A DNA stretch of 64,000 nucleotides from Actinomycetes bacterium (GCA_021793235.1 JAJYTD010000005.1:62001-126000); one strand, 5' to 3'; counted from the stretch's first letter, positions 1-8,503 are shown. Numbers and translations are program-made. Notes: a model not told the origin generated them from the letters alone.

Positions 1-144
1 TCCTGGGAACCGGAATCGGCCATCATCACCTGCCTAATGGGTCACCCGGTCTAGGCTCAGAGGCAACGGATCGACATCGCTGCGTGACCGGTTCACTACG
101 CAGTGCCGGGCCGGTCCGGTCGACTTCAAAGGAAAGGGCCATCG

Positions 145-1185
145 GTGTCTGCTGAACAGCCAACTGATCGACCGACCGTCGTGGTCACGACCGCGGGCTC
201 GGCTCAGACCTCCGGAACGATCCTGCACCTGCAACGGCAGGGATACCGTGTCGTCGCGACCGACATCGACACCACCGCTCCCGGCCTCTACCTGGCCGAC
301 CGCAGCTATCTGGTCCCTCCCGGCGACAGCGCCGGCTACCTTCCCCGGATCCGCGGAATCTGCCGGCGGGAGAACGCCATCGCGCTCATCCCGCTGGTCG
401 ACGAGGAGCTGGTCCCCGTGAGCACGCTCACCGGAGACGGAGTGGTGGTGCTGCTGCCACGCCCCGAATTCGTCGCCGCCTGCCTGGACAAGCATCTCCT
501 GATGCGGCGGCTCGCCGAGGTCGGCGTCCCCGTCCCCGCCACCGGTCTCGTCTCCGAGTGGAACGGCTCCTCCGCGGCGCCGCTGGTGGTCAAACCGCGG
601 TCGGGCCGCGGCAGCCGCGGCGTGGCCCTCTCCGTGGCCCCCGAGGACCTGGGCGAGCTGATCGCCACCAGCCCTTATTCCGCCGACGAGTTGATCGTCC
701 AAGAACAGATGGCGGGCACCGAGTTCACCGTGTCCGTTGTGGTCTGGCGCGACGGCGAGGTCCAGGCGGTCGTGCCCAAGGAGGTCATCCTCAAGCGCGG
801 CGTCACCAAGTTCGCGGTCACCCGGCGCCAGGTGCGGGTGGCCGAGGTGTGCCGTACCATCCAGCGGGAGCTGCGGGCCGACGGCCCCTTCAACGTCCAG
901 CTCGCCCTCGACTCCAAGGGCGAGCCCCGCGTCTTCGAGATCAATCCGCGTTTCTCCTCGACCGCGCCCCTGACGGCCGCCGCGGGCGTGGACGAGGTCA
1001 CCGGTCTGCTGCGGCAGGCGACGAGCGGCGGCCCCCGGATGTCCGACGAGTGGCGTGAGGGTGTGGTCATGGTCCGGCGCTGGGCCGACGAGTTCATGGA
1101 CGAGGCGCGCTTCACCGCGGTCGGCGTCACTCCCGACGCTCCCCTCAGCGACGAGGTTTCGCATACCGCCCAGGTGCTCCGATGA
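145..1185 (+). CDS. ATP-grasp domain ligase of unknown substrate
   Basis: The 346-residue product has the ATP-grasp layout of carbamoyl-phosphate synthase and biotin carboxylase relatives. An N-terminal Rossmann-like part begins with VVVTTAGSAQTSG. The central ATP-binding part contains PLVVKPRSGRGSRGV, the EFTVSVVV strand and the metal-binding FEINPRFSS motif near the C-terminus. Such enzymes join a carboxylate to an amine or thiol through an acyl-phosphate; the substrate cannot be told from sequence. I chose GTG 145 because AAAGGAAAGG lies about 8 bases upstream; an in-frame ATG at 103 has no such site. The stop overlaps the start of the inositol-monophosphatase-like gene by 4 bases (ATGA), so the two are translationally coupled and probably act on one pathway. 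Confidence 0.85.
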   Translation: MSAEQPTDRPTVVVTTAGSAQTSGTILHLQRQGYRVVATDIDTTAPGLYLADRSYLVPPGDSAGYLPRIRGICRRENAIALIPLVDEELVPVSTLTGDGVVVLLPRPEFVAACLDKHLLMRRLAEVGVPVPATGLVSEWNGSSAAPLVVKPRSGRGSRGVALSVAPEDLGELIATSPYSADELIVQEQMAGTEFTVSVVVWRDGEVQAVVPKEVILKRGVTKFAVTRRQVRVAEVCRTIQRELRADGPFNVQLALDSKGEPRVFEINPRFSSTAPLTAAAGVDEVTGLLRQATSGGPRMSDEWREGVVMVRRWADEFMDEARFTAVGVTPDAPLSDEVSHTAQVLR

Positions 1186-2024
1186 GCGGGCGCTCGCTCG
1201 ACCCACGGCCGGAGTCCCTCGTCGATGCGGCGGCGAAGGCGGTGCTGGAGGTGGGCGGGCTGCTGCGCGAGTGGCGCTGTGACACGTCCGCGACCAGCGG
1301 TGTGTGGGAGGGCGACCAGTTCAAGGCCCGCGCCGACGCGATGGCCCATGACGTGCTGAGCACCCGGCTGCGGGCGATCGACCCGGGACTCCCGGTGCTC
1401 AGTGAGGAGGATCCCGATTCCCTGGTCGATGAGCGGCCCGACCGGTACTGGCTGATCGATCCGATCGACGGCACCGCGAGCTATGCGCACGGCTTCGCGG
1501 GATACGTCACCCAGGCCGCGCTGATGGTCGGTGCGCGACCCGCGGCCGCAGCGGTCTACGCCCCCGAACCCGACGTGCTGTACACGGCCGTCCGCGGAAC
1601 CGGCGCGGCGAGCAACGGCCGCCGCCTCCCGACCACGGCGCCCGCCCCGCCGGGGAAGGGAGCCCTCATCGACAACACGCCCCGGCCGCACGGCATCGCC
1701 CGTGCCGCCTACGAACATTTCGGCTACACCGAGTACGTGGAGAGCGGGAGCCTCGCGCTGAAACTGTGCAGGATCGCCGACGGGTCGGCGCACCTTTTCA
1801 TCAAGGACGTACCGGTGCGGGACTGGGATGTCGCAGCCCCGGATCTGGTGCTGGAGGAGACCGGGGCCGCCCTGGCCCAGCCGGACGGGACCGCGTTCGG
1901 CTACTCAGGCGGGTTCGAGCACCCTGGTCTGGTCGCGGCCGCCGACCCGGCCACCCTGGCCTCGGTCGTCGCCTGGCACCGGTCGCGGCCGCACGGTGGG
2001 GGCGCTGGAGACGAGGCGGGCTGA
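1182..2024 (+). CDS. Inositol monophosphatase / CysQ-family phosphatase
   Basis: This 280-residue protein carries the metal-site signatures of the FIG/IMPase superfamily: LSEED (Glu75/Glu76), WLIDPIDGT (Asp93, Asp96) and RDWDVAAP (Asp216). The family removes phosphate from inositol phosphates, fructose bisphosphate, histidinol phosphate or 3'-phosphoadenosine phosphates in a magnesium-dependent reaction. The particular substrate is not evident. It overlaps the ATP-grasp gene upstream by 4 bases and is followed by 126 non-coding bases, so the two form a short operon. A ligase coupled to a phosphatase suggests a two-step small-molecule conversion, but this is inference. Confidence 0.88.
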   Translation: MSGRSLDPRPESLVDAAAKAVLEVGGLLREWRCDTSATSGVWEGDQFKARADAMAHDVLSTRLRAIDPGLPVLSEEDPDSLVDERPDRYWLIDPIDGTASYAHGFAGYVTQAALMVGARPAAAAVYAPEPDVLYTAVRGTGAASNGRRLPTTAPAPPGKGALIDNTPRPHGIARAAYEHFGYTEYVESGSLALKLCRIADGSAHLFIKDVPVRDWDVAAPDLVLEETGAALAQPDGTAFGYSGGFEHPGLVAAADPATLASVVAWHRSRPHGGGAGDEAG

Positions 2025-2150
2025 ACACGCTCCACGGGCCCGGCATACTTCGAAAGCAGTACGTGAATCTGTCCCCGAGAGGGATCTGCCGCTCCTTTCC
2101 CCGCGTCTAACATTGACACTCAACAAGGTTGCGATGAGGGGACGTATCAG

Positions 2151-2588
2151 GTGAGTACCGATCTCCCGCGGCAGATTCGGGCATCGGACGCCGACCGGGA
2201 CACGACGGCCCAGCGCCTGTCGACCGCGCTCTCCGAGGGCCGCCTCACCCTCGACGAATACAACCTGCGGCTTGATTCGGCCATGCGCGCCGCCACCATC
2301 GGGGAGTTGGTTCCCCTTACCTCGGACCTGCCCGAACCCGATCGGCCGCAGGACGGCCCGGTCGACTTGGCCGAGGTCGCCGATACGGACAGCAGCCCGT
2401 CGCCGTGGAAGAAGTGGTTCGACGAGTGGCGGTGGTGGCTGGGCGGAGCCGTCATCATGATCGGGATCTGGGGCACCACCAGCATCGCCGACGGAGAACT
2501 CCGACCGTTCTGGCCGCTGATTCCTCTCGGGATCTGGGCCGCGGTCTTGATCGCCGACCTGTTCTTCCCCGACAAGGACGACGACTAG
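2151..2588 (+). CDS. DUF1707 membrane protein, first of three tandem copies
   Basis: The 145-residue product starts with a DUF1707 domain (IRASDADRDTTAQRLSTAL, then LDEYNLRLDSAM). It ends with a two-helix membrane domain beginning EWRWWLGGAVIM and passing through FWPLIPLGIWAAVLI. DUF1707 is an actinobacterial domain of unknown role, often joined to membrane helices or to SHOCT-like segments. GTG 2151 is preceded by GATGAGGGG. It is the first of three related genes lying head to tail; the second copy has nearly the same membrane segment. The function is unknown. Confidence 0.85.
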   Translation: MSTDLPRQIRASDADRDTTAQRLSTALSEGRLTLDEYNLRLDSAMRAATIGELVPLTSDLPEPDRPQDGPVDLAEVADTDSSPSPWKKWFDEWRWWLGGAVIMIGIWGTTSIADGELRPFWPLIPLGIWAAVLIADLFFPDKDDD

Positions 2589-2714
2589 CTGGTCAGCAGG
2601 CGACTTCGCAGCGCACCGGCCCCTTCTTCGAGGCCGGGAGCCGGACCGCTTTCCTGCCGCCGCCACGACGCGTATCGTGGATTAACCCATCATCGGGCCG
2701 GCAGGGGGTGGGCG

Positions 2715-3167
2715 TTGGACGACGAACGCGTCCCGGAAAGCCGAATGCGCGCCTCGGACGCGGACCGTGACGCTTGTGCCCAACGCCTCGCGGACGCGCT
2801 CACCGAGGGCCGGCTCAACCTCGCCGAGTACGAGCGCCGTCTCGACGCCGCCATGCACGCCGTGGTGGTGGGAGACCTTTGGCCGCTGACAGCCGATCTT
2901 CCCGCACCCCCCGCGAAGCGGGACGGCACCGAGCCCACTGCGCCGGCCACGAACAGATCGGCCCTTGTGTCACCGTGGAAGGACTGGGTAGACGAGTGGC
3001 GGTGGTGGCTGGGCGGAGCCGTCATCATGACCGGAATCTGGGGCGTCACCAGCATCATGGGCGGGGTGCTGCTGCCGTTCTGGCCGCTGGTCCCTCTGGG
3101 GATCTGGGCCGCGATTCTGCTCGCCGCCGCTATCTGGCCGGATGAGAACACCGGGACCCGCAGGTGA
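2715..3167 (+). CDS. DUF1707 membrane protein, second tandem copy
   Basis: This 150-residue protein is a close paralogue of its upstream neighbour. DUF1707 is at the N-terminus (MRASDADRDACAQRLADAL; LAEYERRLDAAM). A variable linker follows, then the same EWRWWLGGAVIM...FWPLVPLGIWAAILL two-helix domain. The best start is TTG 2715, preceded by AGGGGGTGGG; the resulting LDDERVPES lines up with MDDEQLPPE of the third copy. The linker between the domains differs strongly between copies while both ends are conserved, which suggests duplication followed by divergence of the linker. Confidence 0.82.
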   Translation: MDDERVPESRMRASDADRDACAQRLADALTEGRLNLAEYERRLDAAMHAVVVGDLWPLTADLPAPPAKRDGTEPTAPATNRSALVSPWKDWVDEWRWWLGGAVIMTGIWGVTSIMGGVLLPFWPLVPLGIWAAILLAAAIWPDENTGTRR

Positions 3168-3198
3168 GCGTCACCCGCTGCCGGAGGGAATGACGGGC

Positions 3199-3678
3199 AT
3201 GGATGATGAACAGTTGCCGCCGGAGCAGATGCGGGCCGCGGACTTCGACCGGGACGCCTGCGCTGAGCGCTTGGCCCGCGCCCTTCAGGAAGGCCGCCTC
3301 GACCTGGAGGAGTACCAGGACCGTCTCAACTCGGCGATGCGTGCTAAGACCATGGGGGAGCTCGTGCCGCTGACCCGCGACCTGCCCCTGCCGCAACCGG
3401 CGGCGGAAAACCAGGCGGTAGAGCGCATACCGGCGGAGGAGAAGGCGGCCGCCCGGAAAGAGCGCCTGGAACCGTGGCGGGGCCTGGCCGCGTTCTCGGC
3501 CGTCCTGGTCGGGATCTGGGGTATCACCAGTGTCATCGCTGGTGTTCCGCTACCGTTCTGGCCGCTGATCCCGGTCGGCTTCATGTTCATGTTCACGCTG
3601 GCGAGCGCTATCAGCGGAGGCGGCGACCCGTCGCGGCACTGCCGTCCCCCGGACCGCAGGGACGGCGACGAAGGGTAA
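3199..3678 (+). CDS. DUF1707 membrane protein, third tandem copy
   Basis: This is the third copy, 159 residues, and the most diverged. DUF1707 runs over residues 1 to about 60 (MRAADFDRDACAERLARAL; LEEYQDRLNSAM). A charged Glu/Lys/Arg linker and two membrane helices follow (LAAFSAVLVGIWGITSVIAG; FWPLIPVGFMFMFTLAS). The EWRWW segment of copies one and two is missing. ATG 3199 is chosen over ATG 3190 because GGAGGG at 3183-3188 is correctly spaced for the former and because it aligns with the start of copy two. The C-terminus is short and hydrophilic. Confidence 0.82.
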   Translation: MDDEQLPPEQMRAADFDRDACAERLARALQEGRLDLEEYQDRLNSAMRAKTMGELVPLTRDLPLPQPAAENQAVERIPAEEKAAARKERLEPWRGLAAFSAVLVGIWGITSVIAGVPLPFWPLIPVGFMFMFTLASAISGGGDPSRHCRPPDRRDGDEG

Positions 3679-3727
3679 GGCCGCGCACGACCTTGTCCCT
3701 TGCGGAAATGTCCGGTACCGGGCACGA

Positions 3728-4222
3728 CTAGCCGGCGGCGTGGAGCCAGCGCACCGGGGCGCCGTCGCCGGCGTAGCGGAAGGGTTCCAGTTCCTCGTCC
3801 CAGACGCGGCCGGTGAGCCGGTCCAGCTCCTCGGCGAGGTCGGCCTCCTGTGCCGCGGCGCGGTCCATCGCGCTGCGCAGGCGGCCCTCAGGCACCAGCA
3901 CCTCTCCCGAGGCGCTTGTCACAGCGGTGAAGATGCCCAGTGTGGGCGTATAGCTGTAGCGCACACCATCGCAGCCCGGAGTGGCCTCCTCGGTGATTTC
4001 GAAGCGCAACCGCTGCCAGCCGTTCAGCGCTGAAGCGATGGCGGCCGACGTGCCCGGCACACCCTGCCAGTTCAGCTCGGCACGCTGGGTACCGGGAGCC
4101 GCCGCCTGGGCGCTCCACTCAAGTTTCACGGGTACGCCGACCACACCCGCGACCGCCCACTCGACGTGTGGGCACAGCGCCGCGGGTGCGGAGTGAACGT
4201 ACAAGACGCCACGTGCGGACAC
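3728..4222 (-). CDS. DUF3145 family protein
   Basis: The 164-residue product matches the actinobacterial DUF3145 family, recognisable from RGVLYVHSAPAALCPHVEW and VKLEWSAQ near the N-terminus. The C-terminal half is helical and acidic (ADLAEELDRLTG, WDEELEPFRYAG). Its function has not been established to my knowledge; the family is widespread and single-copy in actinomycetes. The start is the GTG at 4222, preceded on the minus strand by GGGAGG at 4227-4232. The frame stays open further upstream to 4333, but that extension does not resemble the family. It converges with the DUF1707 cluster and diverges from the sigma-factor gene. Confidence 0.9.
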   Translation of the reverse strand: MSARGVLYVHSAPAALCPHVEWAVAGVVGVPVKLEWSAQAAAPGTQRAELNWQGVPGTSAAIASALNGWQRLRFEITEEATPGCDGVRYSYTPTLGIFTAVTSASGEVLVPEGRLRSAMDRAAAQEADLAEELDRLTGRVWDEELEPFRYAGDGAPVRWLHAAG

Positions 4223-4435
4223 CGAACCTCCCGATACGAACGAGTGCGCTTCCCCGACGCCCTCGTACCCGCAGAGGAGCTGTCCGTCCCTATTTTCCCT
4301 TGCCTCATTGTGCCCCATGGGCATCATCGGCACCAGGGCTCTCTGGCCGGATCTGGTGTTCTCCCCGTTTTCCCCGGGCTCAGCGGTTAACGTGTAGCGC
4401 GCGAGGCGGGAGCTGAGAGTCTACTGGGGGTATGG

Positions 4436-5017
4436 GTGACTGACCAGCCCTGCGACGAGGTCGCAACAGCCGAGCTGGTGAAACGGGCCCTGGACGAGGA
4501 CGCCTCCGCGTGGGAGGCGCTGATCGACCGCTTCAGCCTCCGAGTGCAGAAGGTGGTGCGTTCCTACGGGCTGTCCGTGCACGACGCGCAGGACGCGGAG
4601 CAGGCGGTCTGGTCCATCTTCGCCGAGCACCTCTCCCGGGTGCGTGCCCCCGAACATATCGGCGCCTGGCTCGCCACCACCACGCACAACGAATGCCGCA
4701 GGCAGTTGCGGCTGTCCCGGCACGCGACCCCGGAGGACCCCGCGCGGCTCGACGTCGTGAACCACCGCAGTCCCGAGGCGCTGCATCTCGCGGCCGAACG
4801 CGACCGCCGGGTGCAGCGTGCCATCGCCGGACTGGGCGAACCCGACCGGACCGTGGCCTCCCTGGAGCTCTACCGTCCACGGTCGCCTGCGGCCGAGATC
4901 GCCGAGTTCACCGGCCTGCACGAGCGCGAAGTGCCCGGCGTCCGGCGCCGGGTGCGCCGGCGGCTGCGCCGCCTGCTCGCCGATGAGGATCAGAAGGGCC
5001 CGCGAGATGAACCATGA
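4436..5017 (+). CDS. Sigma-70 family (ECF-like) RNA polymerase sigma factor
   Basis: The 193-residue protein has a sigma region 2 (AWEALIDRFSLRVQKVV, DAEQAVWSIFAEHL) and a sigma-4-like helix-turn-helix (PRSPAAEIAEFTGLHEREV followed by an Arg-rich recognition helix). Region 3 is absent, as in ECF sigma factors. It should redirect RNA polymerase to a small promoter set. No zinc-binding anti-sigma gene follows. Instead the 3' end overlaps a 184-residue gene by 11 bases, and a TPR-CHAT protease gene comes next. That arrangement suggests control by proteolysis rather than by a classical membrane anti-sigma factor, which is inference. GTG 4436 fits the family length. I found no convincing ECF promoter upstream. 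Confidence 0.85.
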   Translation: MTDQPCDEVATAELVKRALDEDASAWEALIDRFSLRVQKVVRSYGLSVHDAQDAEQAVWSIFAEHLSRVRAPEHIGAWLATTTHNECRRQLRLSRHATPEDPARLDVVNHRSPEALHLAAERDRRVQRAIAGLGEPDRTVASLELYRPRSPAAEIAEFTGLHEREVPGVRRRVRRRLRRLLADEDQKGPRDEP

Positions 5018-5561
5018 CAGCAGCCAACCGGCCGACGGCGGCGGGAACACGGGGGATCCGCTGTTCGAGGGGGTCGAGGGCAGGGCGGCCGAAGACGGGG
5101 ACTTTGCGGACGAGCGTTTCATGGAGGCGCTGCGCGAGGGCCGCGCCCCCGTAGGGCCGATGGCCGCGAAAGTGCGCGCGGCGGCACGCGCCGCCTACGC
5201 GATGCGACGTAGAGACGCGGTCTTCGCCGACATCGGCGACGACTCCGCGGATACCCCGCCAAAAGGCCTGCGAAGTGCTGCCGACCTTGCCGGTACCCCG
5301 CGCTACCTGCGCTTCCACGCCCCCGGCGTTACGGTGAGCCTGGAGGTCACCGTCCTCGACGATCGGCGTGACATCGTCGGCCGCCTCACTCCGCCCGGGG
5401 CCTCTTCTGTCGAGATCCGTTGCCCGCGCGGCATCACCCGCCACACCGACGTCGACGCTGCTGGGGCCTTCATCGCCCGCAGCCTCCCCCGGGGGCCGGT
5501 GAGCATGGTCTTCCACCACCGCACCGACTCCCCCATCACCACCCGCTGGGTGTGCGTCTGA
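5007..5561 (+). CDS. Uncharacterised 184-residue partner of the sigma factor
   Basis: I do not recognise a named domain. ATG 5007 lies inside the last codons of the sigma gene (11-base overlap), so the two are translationally coupled. Residues 1-30 are Gly/Asp-rich. Residues 32-70 form a charged helix (FMEALREGRAPVGPMAAKV, AARAAYAMRRRDAVFADI). The last 90 residues look like a beta-sandwich (YLRFHAPGVTVSLEVTVL, IVGRLTPPGASSVEIRC, GPVSMVFHH), similar in pattern to carboxypeptidase-regulatory-like folds. There is no signal peptide, membrane helix or HxxxCxxC anti-sigma motif. Its position makes it a candidate sigma regulator or protease substrate, which is inference only. Confidence 0.8.
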   Translation: MNHDSSQPADGGGNTGDPLFEGVEGRAAEDGDFADERFMEALREGRAPVGPMAAKVRAAARAAYAMRRRDAVFADIGDDSADTPPKGLRSAADLAGTPRYLRFHAPGVTVSLEVTVLDDRRDIVGRLTPPGASSVEIRCPRGITRHTDVDAAGAFIARSLPRGPVSMVFHHRTDSPITTRWVCV

Positions 5562-5906
5562 ACAGCGTCGGCCGCAAAGGACCGCTCACTCCCACCCGCG
5601 CAGGCCGCACCCATCGCCACACCCTCACGAGGCAACGCCCCGGTGCCCGGCCGGTGCCGGCGCGGCCCCGTCCCGCCGAACAGATCAGTGCGGAAGAACC
5701 GGATCCGCCGCAATGGCGGTTGCGGATGGGTACACACGCGAGAGCAGCGTCCCTTTTACCGGGATTTCCGGGGAACCGATACGCGATCCTTGGGCACGGA
5801 CGTCGAAGTCTCTGTCGGTGAAGTCAGCAAAGTGCTAATCCTGTCGGTGATTCCGCGGTGCGGCCCGCACGGCCGCCCATGAGCATCGACAGTGAGGCGC
5901 TGATAC
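5562..5906 (+). promoter_or_regulatory. Leader region of the TPR-CHAT gene with a 10-bp direct repeat
   Basis: This 345-base gap separates the sigma/partner pair from the CHAT gene. I see no convincing gene in it. It holds an exact direct repeat, CTGTCGGTGA, at 5812-5821 and 5841-5850. The repeats are 29 bases apart, close to three helical turns. Between them is the relatively AT-rich CAGCAAAGTGCTAATC. A GGAAC at 5772-5776 and a CGTC at 5801-5804 resemble ECF promoter elements, but the 24-base spacer is too long. The repeat pair may be an operator. Confidence 0.35.
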
Positions 5907-8399
5907 ATGACGATTTCGCGGTCCCGCGACGTCCATCATCCGCTCGCGCTCATCGCGCAGGACCCGGCGGCAGCTCAGAACCACGCGGAAGACGTGCTCA
6001 GCGGCCGCCCCGACCCCGAGACCAGATCCACCGCTCTGCGGCTCCTCGGCATGGCCCGGCGCGAACTGGGCGACACCGCGGCTGCGCACCGTCTGCTGCG
6101 CCAGGCCGCGGCCGTGGCCGCGCGTGCCGGGCTCGGCGAACCCGCGGCCCACGCCAGGGCTTCCCGCCTCGGCCTGCTCGCGTTGCGCGGCGGTGGCGGG
6201 ATGGCCGGAACATCGTTGGCTCGGCTGGTCGCGGGTACGCCGTCCGCACAGCCGCTCGTCCTCTTCCACCGCGGGATCGCAGCGGCCCAGCAGGGCAGGT
6301 TCGGCGCGGCGACCGCTCAGTTCGACGCGGCCATCGCCCGGCTGGTCCCGGGCGTGGATGACCACCTGCTCCCCGGGCTGCTCTGCAACCTCGGGCTCGC
6401 GCTGATGTACTCCGGGCGGCTGTCCGAATCGGCCGAGGCCCTGCAGCGGGCGCTCGGGCTCGCCGAGGAGCACGCGTTCGGCTCTCTGCGCGGCGTCACC
6501 TTGCAGAACCTCGGCTGCCTGGCGGTGCGCCGCGGCGACCTTCCCAGGGCCGTCTCCCATTTCACCGATGCCGATGGGCTGGTCGCCGAAAGCCGCCGCG
6601 CCTCGCTGCGCCTCGACCACGCCGACGCCCTGCTGGCCGCCGGCATGGTCCGCGAAGCCGCGAGGCTGCTGTCGCCCCTGTCCGATGCGGGCCGTGAGGA
6701 ACCCGCCGAAAGAGCCACCGCCCTGCTGCTCCAGGCCAAGATCGACCTGGCGCGGGGTGAGCGGGACTCCGCCTGGACCCGGGCAGAGCAGGTACGGTGC
6801 GGCTTCGCGGCCGATTCGCTGTGGGCGCAGTTGGCCGATCTGGTGCAGTGGTCGGCACGGCATGTCGCCGACCACGGCCCCGAACAGGGGCAGGACCGTG
6901 CCCGGTGGCGCGGCCCCCGTGGTCTTCTCGGCGACCACGGCAGCGGTGGAGCAGGCGCCGAGGAGACGGCCCGGGTACTTGCTCGCTGCGTTCCGAGTGC
7001 GCCCCTGGGCCCGTTGCCGCTGGTGTTTCCCGCCCCCCACATGGCCGCCCTGCGCGCCCTTGCCGCCGGTGACCACCGAGTCGCCTACCGCGAACTGGTG
7101 CGCCCCTCCCCCGGTACCGGACACCCCTCGCCCGCTCGCCACATCGAACTTCTGGCGCACGCACGCACGCCGCACCGGGAGGTGGCCGCCGCCGGCGCAA
7201 AGATCGCGCTGGGCAACGGGGACGCCGCGATGGCGTTGGAGTGGCTCGAACGCCGGCAGGCGCTCGCCCCGGTTCCCGGCCCCTGCCGGGACAGTTCGTG
7301 GACGGGGCTGCTGGACCGGTACCGGTCGGCGCATACCCGGATCAGCGCCGGAGACCAGAGTGCGCGCGAGGAACTGGGGCGTGTCGCGGCGCGGCTCGCG
7401 GCGGCACAGTGGCATACCGGGTGCACAGCGCCCGCCCTCCCCGCCGGACCGGGCTCCTCTGTCGCCACCAAGCTGGCCGAGCGTTTGGGTGAACGCGCTT
7501 TCCTCTGCTACATCCGGCTTCCCGACACGCACGCGGCGATCACCGTCGTGGACGGCCGGACCGAGGTCCACGCGCTTCCTCCTGCGGCCGAGGTGGAGGA
7601 CGCCGTGGCCAAACTGGCCTATTCCGCCCGGATGAACGTACTCTCCAACGCTCCGTTTCCCGAGCACGGTCCCGCAGGCCCCGCCGCGCTGGTCGACCGG
7701 CTGCTCATCGAGCCCGTCAGTGCCGCGGTGGGCGACCGTCCACTGGTGATCGCGCCCGCCCCCTATGCGCAGGCGCTTCCGTGGGGGCTGCTGCCCGGGA
7801 TGCGCGGTCGGGCGATCAGCGTCGTCCCTTCAGCGCGGGCCTGGCTCACCCGTGCGGGCCGCGTCGGGTACGGGCTCCACCACCGGGCCATGTTCGCCGC
7901 GGGCCGGGATCTGGAAGGCGCTTCGGCTGAGATTCGGTCGCTGCTTCGCCTCCATCCCGGGGCGGTGGCGCTCACCGGGCCTGCCGCCCGCGTCCCCACG
8001 GTTCTGCGGGAGCTGGGCCGAGCAGATCTCGCACATCTCGCGGCGCACGGCTTCACCTCCGCCGAGAACCCCATGCTGTCCGGGCTCCTCCTGGCGGACG
8101 GCCCCCTCCTTGCCTACGACCTGGAGCAGCTGCCCCGGATGCCGCGGCTGGCGGTCCTCTCCTCGTGCTGGGTCGGCGGTTCCACGCCCGCACCGTCGGG
8201 CGTCCCCCTGGGGCTGGCCGCGGCCCTGCTGGCACTCGGATCGGCAGCGGTCGTCGCCGGGGTGCTCCCGATCCGCGACCACGACATCACCGCGGCGATG
8301 GTCGGCTTCCACACCGCCCTGGCCTCAGGTACCGCCCCCGCGCAGGCCGTCGCCGACCACCTGTCCGCCGCGGGTTTCCTCTGCCTCGGCGCCGGGTGA
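5907..8399 (+). CDS. TPR-CHAT caspase-like protease
   Basis: The 830-residue protein has about 350 residues of tetratricopeptide-like helical hairpins (for example FHRGIAAAQQGRFGAATAQF, LALMYSGRLSESAEALQRAL, LGCLAVRRGDLPRAVSHF). The C-terminal part is a CHAT domain of the caspase/separase clan. The expected His-Cys dyad is present: HLAAHG gives His714 and LSSCWVG gives Cys754. These occupy the places of HxxxHG and SxCETG in known CHAT proteases, so the enzyme is probably active. ATG 5907 has GTGAGG nine bases upstream. It follows the sigma/partner pair on the same strand. In type III-E CRISPR systems a TPR-CHAT protease cleaves a protein that holds a sigma factor; the same three roles could be filled here, without CRISPR. 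Confidence 0.9.
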   Translation: MTISRSRDVHHPLALIAQDPAAAQNHAEDVLSGRPDPETRSTALRLLGMARRELGDTAAAHRLLRQAAAVAARAGLGEPAAHARASRLGLLALRGGGGMAGTSLARLVAGTPSAQPLVLFHRGIAAAQQGRFGAATAQFDAAIARLVPGVDDHLLPGLLCNLGLALMYSGRLSESAEALQRALGLAEEHAFGSLRGVTLQNLGCLAVRRGDLPRAVSHFTDADGLVAESRRASLRLDHADALLAAGMVREAARLLSPLSDAGREEPAERATALLLQAKIDLARGERDSAWTRAEQVRCGFAADSLWAQLADLVQWSARHVADHGPEQGQDRARWRGPRGLLGDHGSGGAGAEETARVLARCVPSAPLGPLPLVFPAPHMAALRALAAGDHRVAYRELVRPSPGTGHPSPARHIELLAHARTPHREVAAAGAKIALGNGDAAMALEWLERRQALAPVPGPCRDSSWTGLLDRYRSAHTRISAGDQSAREELGRVAARLAAAQWHTGCTAPALPAGPGSSVATKLAERLGERAFLCYIRLPDTHAAITVVDGRTEVHALPPAAEVEDAVAKLAYSARMNVLSNAPFPEHGPAGPAALVDRLLIEPVSAAVGDRPLVIAPAPYAQALPWGLLPGMRGRAISVVPSARAWLTRAGRVGYGLHHRAMFAAGRDLEGASAEIRSLLRLHPGAVALTGPAARVPTVLRELGRADLAHLAAHGFTSAENPMLSGLLLADGPLLAYDLEQLPRMPRLAVLSSCWVGGSTPAPSGVPLGLAAALLALGSAAVVAGVLPIRDHDITAAMVGFHTALASGTAPAQAVADHLSAAGFLCLGAG

Positions 8400-8503
8400 G
8401 CGGGCCCGTCGCGGTGCCCCTGGCGCGCGCCATTCGCGGTCATCGATGGTGCGGGGCGTGGTCAGGGGCGCATAGAGCACCGCGGTTCGGTTAGCGGCCG
8501 GTC

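Noticed and set aside
5772-5804. GGAAC...CGTC as an ECF sigma promoter for the CHAT gene
   Set aside because: The spacer is 24 bases; ECF promoters normally have about 16-17.
5835-7667. Minus-strand open frame of 610 codons opposite the CHAT gene
   Set aside because: It lacks motifs and a ribosome binding site; the + strand frame has TPR repeats and a catalytic dyad.
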